DNA from: Aradus depressus
Lineage: Eukaryota; Arthropoda; Insecta; Hemiptera; Aradidae
Length of the DNA stretch: 64,000 bases
Assembly (NCBI GenBank): GCA_963662175.1
Contig: OY759218.1
Location: forward strand, 11,338,001-11,402,000
Direction: 5' to 3'
Shown here: in pieces, positions 8,401 to 18,894 of the stretch
Position numbering within the stretch: position 1 is the stretch's first letter
Layout: each line of letters opens with the position of its first letter
Notes under the pieces: model-generated
The model's input: the letters and a program-made list of their open reading frames with translations, nothing else
What the model was told of the DNA's origin: nothing
Databases searched by the model: none
Position numbers and translations under genes: made by a program

Positions 8401-10879
8401 AACGAAATTTCATATGTAAATTCAAATCCCTATTTGGACGACACCTATTCATTTTCAGCGGAATCAGCCGAAGGGGAGGGGATGAGAGAGAGACTCAACT
8501 CAAAAATCCTGATAACTGCCAATGTAATGGCTATACATTAGTATGAGGATTCAGAAGTGATTTACCGACGACATTTTTCAATACAGTTTGCAAAATATCT
8601 CTGTTAGGGTATGTAAGTGCTATAGAACAAAAACCGTGGGTGGAGCAATGAATTTTCGGCAACCAAATTTTAGTTCAACAAAACTTTAGGTCCAAGAGCA
8701 TTCAAGATAACTGAAAAAATCAAAAATTAGTCGGCTGAAGCCGATATTCAAAAATATATATGTATAATGTTCATTTATTAATTTGTATCATTCCTAGTGT
8801 TTTACTTCCATGTTCCCGCAGAGAATGAAAGCCTGGTGATAGGATCGAAAATTCGTGCCCGAGATAAGGTACGATTCTGTTGCCTTTCAATCCGCATGGC
8901 GACTGTGTGTTTGTCTTGTCTGTCATTGGAATTGTCTATTCTTTCGCTCACGATAACGTCTAGAAAAATGCGACGATTTGAATGTTTCTTGTGATTGATT
9001 ATTGAAAAAACTTTTTTTTTTAACAGAGAAGTCATGTATGTTTCTCCAAAGAGATATTTTCTTATTTTTTTGAATGGACAAAGTAATTAAATGAAACGAA
9101 AAATCACAAGAAAAAAAGTGGTCGGTGAATCATCAGCTTAGTACCTCCACAGCACGAATTAAATTACATTTTAATACTCCTTCCAAATAGACCGTTTGGG
9201 CCAGAACTCAATATTTGACTTAAATATATGCAACAGAATCTGATCTTATCTCGAGCACGATTTCCTTCTGCATATAAATAAAATAATCAAAGGTAATAAA
9301 TAAACAAAAAAAATATATATATATTTTTAAATATTGGCTTCAGCCGACTAATTCTTGTTTATTTCAGTTATTTTGAATGCTCGTGGACCTTAAAGTTTGT
9401 TGGCGTGACATTTTTTGGTCGGAAATTCACTGCTCCACTTACAGCTTTTGATGTATAATACTTTTCTATTAGACATACCCGGTGAATAACCTGCTATGTA
9501 CTTCCCCAGTATGAATTAATTAATTATGTTTTCTCTCTCCCTCCGAAACCAATCGAACGTTTGGGCTAAAACTTAATAGTTGACTTACATAGTGGCTTCT
9601 GAATCCTCATATTGAATATTGTGTCAATACATACATTACATCGGCAGTTATTAGGGTATTTGAGTCGAGACAAATAGCTTTTTTTTTTCATTTTTGTAAT
9701 CAGGAGGTCGGACAACATGAAATGCCGTTAAAAACTAAGCATCGAAGTTCTATACATCGTATAGTTGGGAAACTAAAATTTCGTGGTAACATTGAAGGAG
9801 GCATTTCCTGACGGTTTTCTGGCTTTTCATATTTTGATACGCTTTCGATACTTACAATGTCCAAACTGAGTTGACATGCGTCCATTGTAGTCAGAAGGTC
9901 GCATACATTATCTTTAAAGTCCAACAGGTCCACAAATGTATAGTAATAAAGCGACAATGATTTTATTATTTCGCTCCTGATCTGCGATATTGGTTGAAGC
10001 TGTAAAAAATACAAACAAAGTTTTTCTCAATTTTGTAACAAATTTAAAACTATTTGGGGATCCATAGAATGTAAAGAATTTTTTTTAAAGTCGCAATTTT
10101 CCAGCGTCATGCAAGTCCACAGACCAGCTTATCACTCCAAGAAATAAAAATAATTCCCTAGCCTATGCAATCAATTTTATTTCATACGATATCAACCAAC
10201 CTTCAGCATTTCTGCTTAAAAAAAAAAAAATTGTTTTTAACTCAATACAGTATAGGCGTTTTTTTAGTGGTTAAGGTCGACCACAGAAATTGATCGGGGT
10301 GTGGCAAACTAAAAACTCCTCCCCGACCATTGGCAAACTGCATGGCGCATTTTGAGCACTTAAGAAAAATCTTAATCACCACCGACCAATTTTTGTCGTC
10401 AACTTTGACAATTAAAAAACGCAAATGTAACGCCCGCATCCATCTGGCGCGCTTAGAACTCATTAAAAAAAATTGGTTGGGGTTGGCATCCTATTGACGT
10501 TTGGTCAGCGGTAATTAGGGGCCATGGGCGTTTTTTTTTTGGTCAGGATCCACTGAAAACAAATTTCTTTGTGAAAAGCGAAATCACTGTGCAATCATTT
10601 TGTGATTTAGTTGACGTTTCAAAAGCAACTATTTTTTGTCGTCAACCTTGACGTAGGAAAAGGTGAGTAAACATATTAGAAAAAAAAAGAAAAGTAATTT
10701 AATTTATAAGTTAAAAAAAAAATGATATTAATTCTCAAAAAAATAAAATACATAATTAAAAATTAAATACTTACACTTTTAACATCAATATTAGGAAATC
10801 TTCGAACAATATATTTAATCGAAGATTCCAGCGATTTATCTGACAAAAATCCTGGTTTTGATTTGGCATCTCCGCAAGC
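5321..10879 (-). CDS. Nckap1: NCKAP1/HEM, WAVE complex subunit (partial; four exons seen)
   Basis: Minus-strand exons at 10775-10879, 9856-9999, 7135-7277 and 5321-5482 join in one frame and follow the N-terminal part of vertebrate NCKAP1 in order: [19 protein letters not shown], then [19 protein letters not shown], then [20 protein letters not shown], then [21 protein letters not shown] and NLSADKWR. All have GT donors and AG acceptors, and the phases agree. The protein is a large helical-repeat subunit of the WAVE regulatory complex, which relays Rac signals to Arp2/3-driven actin assembly at the membrane. The gene continues left of 5321 and out of the window. The first coding exon, expected right of 10,879, was not found. 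The next gene on this strand starts at 18,679, so that exon is either in the repeat-rich gap or the oxygenase gene is nested in intron 1. Confidence 0.93.
5483..7134. other. Nckap1 intron, mostly unassigned, with a Penelope-like snap-back
   Basis: AT-rich, with no exon seen. Around 5908-6045 there is an inverted repeat (ATAAATAAAACAAATT and its complement) enclosing, on the minus strand at 5977-5999, CTGACGA, a GGTTTAAGACC hairpin and GAAAC, a hammerhead-like core. The same flank, GAAATATTGTCTATTCCACT, recurs at 53,136. The remainder (6,100-7,100) holds nothing I can name. Confidence 0.45.
7135..7277 (-). CDS. Nckap1: Nckap1 exon (LTKSYLDL...YEMMHSQ)
   Basis: 143 bp, phase 0 start, with two bases left over. 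The acceptor is TATTTTTTCTAG and the donor is CAGAG/GTATTTT. It encodes [19 protein letters not shown], matching the vertebrate segment LMILLSRIEERKAIIGLYN. Confidence 0.94.
7278..9855. other. Nckap1 intron with ACTTCCCC-family repeats
   Basis: Contains ACTTCCCC-family pieces: a plus-strand 5' end at about 7457-7530, a plus-strand body at about 8270-8590, and minus-strand copies at about 9105-9270 and 9480-9680. 7,640-7,890 is a more GC-rich block that resembles no family I recognise. No exon seen. Confidence 0.55.
9856..9999 (-). CDS. Nckap1: Nckap1 exon ([15 protein letters not shown])
   Basis: 144 bp, 48 codons, phase 0 at both ends. The acceptor is GTATTTTTTACAG and the donor is ACATT/GTAAGT. 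The motif [20 protein letters not shown] is nearly identical to the animal NCKAP1 consensus. Confidence 0.95.
10000..10774. other. Nckap1 intron, unassigned repeat-like sequence
   Basis: At 10,250-10,550 the sequence is rich in GTGTGG and TTTTTAGTGG motifs. It resembles the flanks of the duplicated block at 44.2 and 46.9 kb (CCACACCCCGACCA, ACTAAAAAAC), suggesting a shared degraded DNA transposon. No exon seen. Confidence 0.35.
10775..10879 (-). CDS. Nckap1: Nckap1 exon ([19 protein letters not shown])
   Basis: 105 bp, 35 codons, phase 0. The acceptor is TTTGTTTACAG and the donor is AAAAGT/GTAAGT. It encodes the segment that follows YNIKK in vertebrate NCKAP1, so exactly one short N-terminal coding exon is missing upstream. 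Confidence 0.95.
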
Positions 10880-13800
10880 CTGTAAACAAAATATGATAAT
10901 AATGATTTGGCAATTTAAGATCCACCAGAGTTGTCATTTGTTTCATCAATCCACCAAATTTATTCCCCATGCCCATTTCTGAAATAATTGGAGCTGAATA
11001 ATATATTTTCTTACAGGAAGTAATAATATATCAAGGAAATGAACAATTATTTGAAATCGTTCATTTCAAATGAGCATAATGGTCCTGCAAAAAAGAAACA
11101 CAGTTTTTAGGAATAACCACTTATATCAAATAATACTCAACTCTGTTTTACATTACGACCTGACTGGACATTGAGAAAAATAATACGTAGTTGTTTTTAT
11201 GATTCCTCAACGGACTTGAAGAAGCCGGTCAGAAAATCATCAACGCCGGGTACATAGAAAACCACTGAATAGTTTTCTCCTGTGACGCCATGTTTCCTGA
11301 TATTGCGGAGACCATTCTTACATTGAAAAGCAAAGAACAAGCGACTAGTACTTTTGAAATATTTTCCAAATGTGGTAGCCCTTCAAAAAAGTTGGTTTAT
11401 AATAATCATACTATATCTAAATAGAAAAGATATGAAACTTAACTTTTTTATATTATAAATCCTTGTTAACATCCCAATACCTCGATCATTGATTAAAATT
11501 AACTTTTCAGCTAACTTTTTTTGGCAAGGTGTGTGTGGACGCGACATTTTAAGAGTTAATTATTTCGGACTGAATTATATTAATTAATTAAGATCTAGAA
11601 TAACACATCAACAACTCCATCACTAACAAACATGAAATGAACGAACAAATCTTGATTCAATAATAATACGTCGAGATGAAATGAAGTTAAATCGATAGAA
11701 GAGAAGTTTACATTTATGAAATTAGTTCCAGTAATAATAATAATACAAATAATAATAATAATAATTTCTATTGTTTAAAGGGATCACCCCTATACAATGG
11801 AGTCAGTGACCATTAAATTTACAATATTAACATAATAATGACACATATAAAATAATAAACGTGTATAACAATAATGACATATATAAAGGAACCTTTAACT
11901 AACTAAATAAATAAAAAAATATGTAAATAAAATAAGTAATTAGTTCCAGTATTAACCGATGATATTGAAAATTATGAAGAACATGAAAAGATTTTGTTGG
12001 TTTTATAACAATCAGTATTTAACTATTTTGGGTTCAGTTTTCCCGCCTTGAACGCGGTGTAACTTTGTGTAATATCATGTCTCAAAGGTAAATAGTGTGA
12101 TCTTAATTTTTATCGAACAGAACCCTAATATGTAGGGAGGAGGCGCTGTAAATATGGGTGCGACTTAAGAATGAAACATTAGTAAAACAACGTTTTAACG
12201 GGTCGCGAAAAACAAAATCCCATATTATAAAAAATTAAATACAAAACATGATAATTAATCAATATCACTAAAATTATTTAGCATTTTTGGAAGGTTTTAT
12301 ACATAATCCCACAGAATATTGGCCACACTCAGCCCTAATCCTCGATATGCACCTTTGTCCAGCTCATCTTCTGAAAACAAGGTTTAAAACGCAATCCACA
12401 GGAATGTGGGTCTCGGTGAGATGAAAAATTGTGAAAGCCTCCGAAGACATGGTGGAAGGAGTATGTGTACTTCTAGCAATATATTACCAGAATAGGCCTA
12501 TGAGAATAAAATGTGTAGAATAAAAAAAAACATGGGAAAAACTATCTACCAACTTTTCATGTTAAACCCAAGATCCCCTACCGCTATGAACATCAGGCCT
12601 TGACATCTACGGATAATACCTCCTACCTGGGGATCTCACCTGACAGTGTACTCGGCTAGACAAAGGAAATAGACAAGACCTGTGACCGGGGTATAAGACT
12701 GGGGTAGAGTGGGAAGTTACTGGAGATGGCGTACCATATCTCTTTGATTTGGAATATGGCAACGAACTGGTAATAACACCAGCGTTAGAATGGCCTTGCA
12801 AGTAGCAGATCCGAGAGAAATGTAATGAAAATTAAATTTAAAAAATAACCTTTATTCTGGGATTTATGTCCTCTAAGAATAATAACATACGGAATAAATA
12901 AAAGAATATAATTGTTAACCAATTGAGACAAAATAAAGAAAAGAGGCCTCTAGGAATTAATAATTGTTAATGACGAGCGATTATTAAATTGAAACAATGA
13001 AAATAGATAAAAAAATAATATAATAGTTTATTTTATACAGGCGGTAAATAAACTTAAGAGCGCCGTCCTTCGGATGAGACGTTAAACGATGGTTCCTAGC
13101 CTCTACGATTTCAGGTACTCATGAAAGGTATATATACCCTACCCTAGGTGAATAAAAATTTAGGGTAGGGAAAATGTAGGACTCTCATAGTAGAGTCGGG
13201 CTCATGTCCACCAGAGTGACGAACAACCGCTATGGTAGTCGGCAATATGACCTTGTAGTTAAAGCCCGGGCATGAGTCATAATAACTAACAAACTAACAA
13301 AATTGAAGAAAAACAAAGTAAGAATAAGAATATAGATAATAATAATAATCATGAGTAATTATAAAGAAAAACGGAGGTCAGAGAGAAGTGACCTTGTCAG
13401 GATCATACTAAAAATATGTGGTAACAAGTTAAAATCAACTGGGCAGATGAAGCTGTAGAGTAAAAATATGTTCAGTGGAGTGAGAGACTTATAGGAAGTC
13501 GAGAACGATCCCATAGGAGCTAGCCTTAGGAATCAGAGGTTTGATGAGTTAATGGAAAAGTAGTTTGGCGAATCTGGAGAGGGAGAGAGTTACAGAGGGA
13601 ATTAGCTTGGATAAGTTGCTTTGAGTAATAATTATAAACAATATTACTCAAAGAACAAGCTGCAGAGAAATATTTAAACAACTTAAAATCCTGCCTTTGC
13701 CAAGAAAGAAGACTTTCGAATAACTAAACATTGCTCTTCTCTTTTTGAAAAAAGTATAACTCATAAAGGAATTACTTTATTTAATGCCCTTCCCCACTTC

Positions 13801-14039
13801 TTGAAGTCAATAGATACAAAAAAATTTTAATTTCAACTAAAACTGTTCATGTTAGAGGAAACCCTTTACACGGAAACGGAATTTTATTCTCACTGTTCAA
13901 AAAGAATACTATAATCACAATAAAGAATCGTTTTTCATATCCAAAATCATTATTAAAGCTTTCATTTTTATATTTTGGGCAGAGTTCCTCCACACCTTAA
14001 AGGTCAGTCCAATGTACGTTATTTTTTATTTATTCATTT
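10880..14039. other. Gene-free, AT-rich sequence with a partial SINE and LINE 3' tail
   Basis: A search by eye for the missing Nckap1 first exon found nothing. 12,825-13,045 resembles the 3' UTR of the CR1/Jockey-type LINE at 24.5 kb (CCTTTATTCTGGGA, TCCTCTAAGAATAA). 13,053-13,292 is a plus-strand SINE body without its tRNA head (GCGCCGTCCTTCGGATGAGACG to GGGCATGAGTCATAATAACTA). 12,600-12,800 is GC-richer but unassigned. Short AAT microsatellites occur near 11,735-11,765. Confidence 0.5.
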
Positions 14040-14463
14040 ATATATATATTTTTTTTATTTAGACATTTTTATACCTTCATTTATAATTGACAAATATATA
14101 TATAATTGACAAATATATATATTTATTATTTTTCATATATTGTTATAGTTACATTGTTTTCTTTCTTTTCTATATCTCGCCACGTTGGGACCTGATGATG
14201 GGACGTAAGAACGTCCCGAAACATCGTTGGGGGATAAAGACACTTCCGAAGAGTTTTTTTTGAAAAATAGTTATCTTAATTTTTATTAAATTGAAAAATG
14301 TGTCTACTTATTATGAACGTATCTTGTATTATTTTTTTTTTTTTATACTCATATATTTTTAAGTATTTATTTGTACAGTTTTTATTAATTTAATTTTACT
14401 TTTTTTAATGTTTGTTTTGTTACTACTAATCATAGATATGTTAGACTCAAGTAGTTATAAATC
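14040..14463 (+). mobile_element. Penelope-like remnant with hammerhead-like core
   Basis: At 14,192-14,228 the order is CTGATGA, a 6-bp GC-rich hairpin (GGGACG, loop TAAGAA, CGTCCC), GAAAC, ATC, GTT. This matches the conserved core of the minimal hammerhead ribozymes known from Penelope-like elements. A diverged relative lies at 23,880-24,235. The same element resumes at 15,808 after the R1-type insertion. An 11-bp AGTTATAAATC at 14,453-14,463 is duplicated at 15,808-15,818. Cleavage activity is inference, and stem I is not obvious. Confidence 0.55.
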
Positions 14464-15589
14464 GTATGCTGACGATGTAGGGATCGTCATAGTGGCTGAT
14501 GATCTGGAAAACCTGGAACGCAAATTCCAGGCTGCCATGGAGCGGATACACCATTGGATGAGCTCTGTGGGCCTTTCCCTGGCCATCCACAAGACGGATG
14601 CAGTACTCTTCACCGGGAGGAAGGCCAGAACCAACATGTCACTGACCTTCCAGGGTTATACTATCGAGACCCAACCGGCAATCAGGTACCTGGGAGTAAT
14701 GCTGGATCAGAGGCTCACTTTTAGGGAGCATCTCAAATACGTGGGAGCGAAGGCCGCCAGGACATCGGCGGCGATTTCGAGAATTCTGCCCAACGTCGGT
14801 GGCCCTAGGCAGAGCAGGAGAAGACTGCTGGCAGGAGTCAGCACATCCATCCTTCTGCACGGGGCCCCGACATGGGCAGATGCAACGAGGATTCCCTCAT
14901 ACCTGAGGCTGATCGCCCCCGCTCACAGGCGAAGCGCACTGAGAGTCGCATGCGCCTACCGAACAGTTTCTGGCGACGCTGCCTATGTAATTGCTGGGCT
15001 GCCCCCCATTGACCTCTTGGCACGGGAACGTACGCGACACTTCAAAAGGAAACAAGACCCGGTTCAGGTGGAAGAGGTGGTGCAGCGCTTCGACCAGAGG
15101 GGAAACCGGGTCTTCTATCAGGACGCGGGGGCCAGCCCTGGTCCAGCAGAGCCAGAGAGGGCCAGGACAATTAGGGAGTGGCAGGAAGAATGGGACAAGT
15201 CCACAAAGGGACGGTGGACCCATCGGCTCATCCCTCGAGTCGAGCCTTGGCTCACCAGAAAGCATGGGGAGGTGAATTACCACCTCACTCAGGTACTCAC
15301 GGGACACGGTGGGTTCCGGGGGTACCTCCACAAAATCGGGGCAGCAACAACACCAGACTGCCCCGCGTGCCTTGGTGAGACGGAGTCGGCGGAGCATGTC
15401 CTCCTCAAATGCCCCAGATTTGAGGAGGGAAGGAAAAATCTGGAGTGCAACATGGGCGCCCCGCTGACTGCTACCAGTTACGTGGACAATATGCTGCGCT
15501 CCCAGGAGTCGTGGGATGAAGGTTGCGATTTTGCAGCGCTCATCATGGGCGGGTTGGCCCTTCAGGAGAGGGCTGACAGGGAACAGTAG
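14408..15589 (+). pseudogene. R1-clade reverse transcriptase, C-terminal half
   Basis: The open frame is 393 codons, but about the first 19 lie in the Penelope-like flank; LINE protein starts at SYADDVGIVIVADDL, RT motif C. Downstream are the thumb region (IRYLGVMLDQRLTFREHLKY), the R1-type HGAPTWAD segment, and a C-terminal zinc-binding CPACLGETESAEHVLLKC (CX2CX8HX4C) typical of R1-clade ORF2. The frame is uninterrupted to its stop, so it is probably a young copy. It lacks the endonuclease and the first RT motifs and cannot be active. Confidence 0.88.
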
Positions 15590-15807
15590 CGGTAATAAAA
15601 CAGAAGAAGGGGCGTTACCAGCCACCCTTCCTCCCTTCCGCGAAGTAATGACAGACCGTCAGTTCCGCGGAAGGGAATCAGGATCGGCAAGGAGGGGGTT
15701 TTAGTGGGTATGGTGATGGTGAACCGTCTCGAGTCCCACACTATCCAGGGCTACCTTCCCTGGATGTGCGTCACAGCATTTCCCCCTCCAATGCAAAAAA
15801 AAAAAAA
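14464..15807 (+). mobile_element. R1-clade non-LTR retrotransposon, 5'-truncated
   Basis: An 11-bp target-site duplication (AGTTATAAATC) flanks the insertion. The element begins at the TATGCTGACGAT codons (YADD) and ends with AATGC plus a poly(A) run. It is much more GC-rich than its surroundings. The 3' UTR (about 15,590-15,795) has CCAGGGCTACCTTCCCTGG, a perfect inverted repeat that could form a hairpin. 5' truncation is the usual outcome of incomplete reverse transcription. The site is not rDNA. Confidence 0.9.
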
Positions 15808-16060
15808 AGTTATAAATCTAATTTATAAGCTATCTTAATGTATAAATTCATTTGACGTATCCTATTATCATGTATTGGTTTAACGGAAATAAATTATTAT
15901 TAAGGAAGGAGTTGTGGTAGGTTGTTGTCCTGTGGGAAGGAAGATAAATATCAGAGGAACGGGATCTGGTGACTTTGTAGTGGATATGGGGTTTAAATTG
16001 GAGCATTTGGAAGATGTAGGAGGGCTTTTGGAAGGGTGCAATTAAATAAAAAAGGGGGAA
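15808..16060 (-). mobile_element. Penelope-like remnant and minus-strand LINE C-terminus
   Basis: 15,808-15,900 continues the Penelope-like element (TAATTTATAAGCTATCTTAATGT recurs near 24,135). From about 15,905 to 16,050 on the minus strand the frame encodes TRSRSSDIYLPSHRTTTYHNS, the end of a CR1/Jockey-type ORF2. The family is the same as the larger copy at 24.5-25.5 kb. Confidence 0.6.
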
Positions 16061-16350
16061 AAAAAAAAACAATAACTGCCGATGTAATGAATGTACTGAC
16101 ATGAAATTTTATATTTAAATTCAAAACCTCATAAGGATGGCACCTTTTAATTTTTTACGCAATCGATCCAAGGAAAGGAGGGCTCGACTCTATTTGATTA
16201 CATAGTGTTTTTGAATCCTCATACTAAATTTTGTGACGATACATTCATTAAATCGGCAGTTATTAGGGTGTTTAACTGCCGATGTAATAAATGTATCGAC
16301 TCAAAAATCAGTATGAGGATTCAGAAATCACTATGTAGATCAAATATTGA
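16060..16350. repeat. ACTTCCCC-family repeat, two opposed fragments
   Basis: AACTGCCGATGTAATGAATGT followed by GATACATTCATTAAATCGGCAGTT, then a plus-strand unit again. The motif arrangement shows an inverted junction inside the repeat. Confidence 0.6.
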
Positions 16351-16910
16351 GAGCCCACACTGTGGATTGGTTTTTGTGGGATAGCAAGTGCACAGCGGGT
16401 CACAAAAATAATATAAATATATTTTGGAGAGACCAATCTGTTGTTTGCTTCAAAATCACCTTCAACAATTGTATTTCTCAAAAATGTATGTAACTCTGAT
16501 GAGCTAAGAGACAGATCTTTCCATTTGAGCAGTCTGGTTGTCCTGACCTCCCATGGAACTGCCCCTTGGCCACGTCCCTGGTCATAACATTTATATTTCG
16601 ATGACTCAATATCGATCTGACCAGACAGATACAACTCAAAATTGCTTGTTTTGAGTAAACGTGAGATAAACATTTAGATGTGTGACCAAAAATCCATTTT
16701 ACCAACTGTAAGTGTGGGATACTATTATCTTAATGTAAATGTATCCTTAAAAGTTGAATTGTTATGGAATTAAGTTTTTCAAGGGTTCCAAAAGGTCTCG
16801 GAAATGGAAATTTTTGAGTTGTATCTGCTGGTACTGAGTCATGGATTTGATTTTTTTTTTTAATGAACGAATAGGGTGGCAAAAAATAAAAAAATATATA
16901 TAATACAATA
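16351..16910. other. No gene recognised
   Basis: AT-rich. A minus-strand open frame of about 120 codons (16,308-16,673) overlaps the adjacent repeat and has no recognisable motif. Confidence 0.3.
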
Positions 16911-17679
16911 TGTCCCAGAAGTAACTATAACTAATAACTTTTGAACGAGCGGCTGTATAGTGCGTACTTCGTCATACCAAAGGACAATATAGTGGCATTG
17001 TTAACTCAGCCCTCCACTAGGGGCGCTGCTTGCACGCTAAATTTAAAATCAAGGGGAATCAAGTTGTACATTTTAAACAACATTCAAAAAGAAAACAAAT
17101 ATTGTCCGAAACATTTTCTAACACCTTTCAGGTGTAACAAAATGCAGGGCCAATAAAATCCAATATTGTTTTAATGAAAATCTTCATTTGCACTCTCCGA
17201 GTAAACTGTTCATACTTCTAAAAACCTAAAGACTACTGACTACGTGATCCCCACTTCTACTTGACTTTCTTAAGATAACCACCTACGAAAAATCCAATTT
17301 TCGGGAGGGAGGGCCCCCAAATAATCTGTAAGTCGCCATGTAGCACATCATCCGAACGATTTTTTCAAGGGCTTACAGAAATATGAACAGTTTACGCTAT
17401 TTGTGACATAGGAAAAGAGCAACCGTAACCATTTCGTAACGATGAAAAGTATTTAAAAATGCTACGGACCAAAATGGTTTCTTTTAAGACGTTTAAAATT
17501 ATGTACAACTTGACTCTCCTTGATTTTAAAGTGACTGTGCGAGCAGAGCCCCTAGTGGAGGGCTCAGTCGACATAATGCCACCACATATATTGCCTCTTG
17601 GTATGATGAAGTATTCACTTTGTCCCATCTCGATAAAACTACTCGTTCAAAAGTTAAGTTGGTCATCACTTCTGGGACG
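16911..17679. mobile_element. Long-TIR MITE with TA flanks
   Basis: The ends are TGTCCCAGAAGTAACT and, inverted, ATCACTTCTGGGACG, each next to TA. The inverted similarity continues inward for about 250 bp: GAGCGGCTGTATAG, CCTCCACTAGGGGC against GCCCCTAGTGGAGG, and ATCAAGTTGTACAT against ATGTACAACTTGA. A second inverted pair is GTAAACTGTTCATA (17,201) with TATGAACAGTTTAC (17,383). No transposase is encoded. TA flanks suggest mobilisation by a Tc1/mariner-type enzyme. Confidence 0.75.
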
Positions 17680-17689
17680 TATGAATAAG

Positions 17690-18089
17690 CAGGTAGGTGA
17701 ATATTTTTGAAAATAATTTATTATATATACATGTTTTTATATAACATATATACACACATACATACGTAAAAACAACAAACATTTTGATGTAAACTTTCAC
17801 ATACTTCCTCATTTTATTTTTAGGACAATTGACACTAGGATATCTTACGTAAAAATATTAATTACAATAAAAAAAAATTAGTATAGCCCATAAAAGCCTA
17901 TATCTATAATTTATAATTTCAAAGGTTCTTTTTTTATTGAATATCCAGTGAAAAAGTATTAAAGAAGTAGACAGAACAAAAGAAATGCCGTCAGGGAGAA
18001 GCCTCACAAAAACCGAAGTTGAAAAAACTGGAGTCAGAAAAGGAGTACGGTTCAATGGTTTTGGCACCAATAGATATATGGAGGGCTGA
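17690..18089. other. No gene recognised
   Basis: AT-rich sequence with no exon or named repeat found. Confidence 0.3.
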
Positions 18090-18370
18090 TGTGGTACACC
18101 AAAGGAGCTGGGCTAAGCATGCAATGCTCTCATCCCTTCCCTCATAGTTCTACTCTGGGAGTCCTAAATTTGGCCTACCCAGGTTTAGATAGCTAAAGGG
18201 GTCTCATACCTGACAGGTTCGAGACCATCGCTCAAAGTTCCATCTCAAGGACGGCGCTAAAGGTTTTTACCTCCCAAATTAAAAAACTAAGGGCTTTGGC
18301 AGGGTTTCAAACCCGCGATTTCAAGCTCCGAAGACTAGCATGCTACCTCTGAGCTACCGGCAGCCTCTCC
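18090..18370 (-). repeat. tRNA-derived SINE, near full length
   Basis: The minus-strand head GCTGCCGGTAGCTCAGAGG is at about 18,350-18,370, with the B-box-like GGGTTTGAAACCC. The body has GGACTCCCAGAGTAGAACTA and CGCCGTCCTTGAG. It lies in the 3' flank of the oxygenase gene. Confidence 0.72.
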
Positions 18371-18678
18371 ATTTTGGCACCATTGGCTCAGACTTGAGTA
18401 GTGTGGAGAGAGACCTGACTCTGGAAAGTTCCGAAATCGGACCGAACCTACTTTAAAATCTCTTCCCAAACTCCAAGTCCGATCAGGAACCAATAACTCC
18501 AAGTTTGTGGAAAACGACTGACTGAACTGTATTTATATCCTGTCTCAAAACAAGACAGGAGGCTCCAATGCTGGAATACAGAAACACTGAACTGTTTTCT
18601 TCCCTGACTCCTGTCCAGTTAGGTCAAATCCGGATCCTGTCACAAAGGTTCTACTCTCAGGCAACTCAAATCCTAAAA
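18371..18678. other. 3' flank of the oxygenase gene; LTR-like fragment possible
   Basis: Contains GGTTCCTGATCGGACTT in inverted relation to the copy at 19,548, hinting at two opposed fragments of one repeat (possibly an LTR). No polyadenylation site can be assigned with confidence. Confidence 0.3.
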
Positions 18679-18894
18679 CTATCTACAGTATCTTCGAATT
18701 GTACGCACAAGATATAAATACGCTCGCATCACTCGACCACATTTCTTCTGGTCTGCTTGGAATGGTTTCATCTCATATGAGACAATATTTATAGGTTCAA
18801 TAGAAACAGTCTTTGGGGTATCAACATACAGCAAAGCGCAGTGTCGCGATCTTGACAACGAGTTTGGATCTTTTGGGAGAGTCATTCGAAAATT
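18679..18894 (-). CDS. Oxygenase-like gene, last exon
   Basis: 216 bp, phase 0. The acceptor is TTGTTTGTTTCAG and it ends at TAG. It opens NFRMTLPKDP, where catalytic relatives have HRVxxP, and includes RSRHCALLYVDTPKTVSIEP. The C-terminal tail is basic. Confidence 0.87.
   Translation of the reverse strand, partial: NFRMTLPKDPNSLSRSRHCALLYVDTPKTVSIEPINIVSYEMKPFQADQKKCGRVMRAYLYLVRTIRRYCR

Noticed and set aside
12607..12801. 64-codon minus frame in GC-richer DNA
   Set aside because: No motif, no splice context, no second copy in the window to support a gene or repeat.
14897..15625. 242-codon minus-strand open frame
   Set aside because: It is the antisense of the R1-clade RT in GC-rich sequence, where stop codons are rare; it has no motif of its own.
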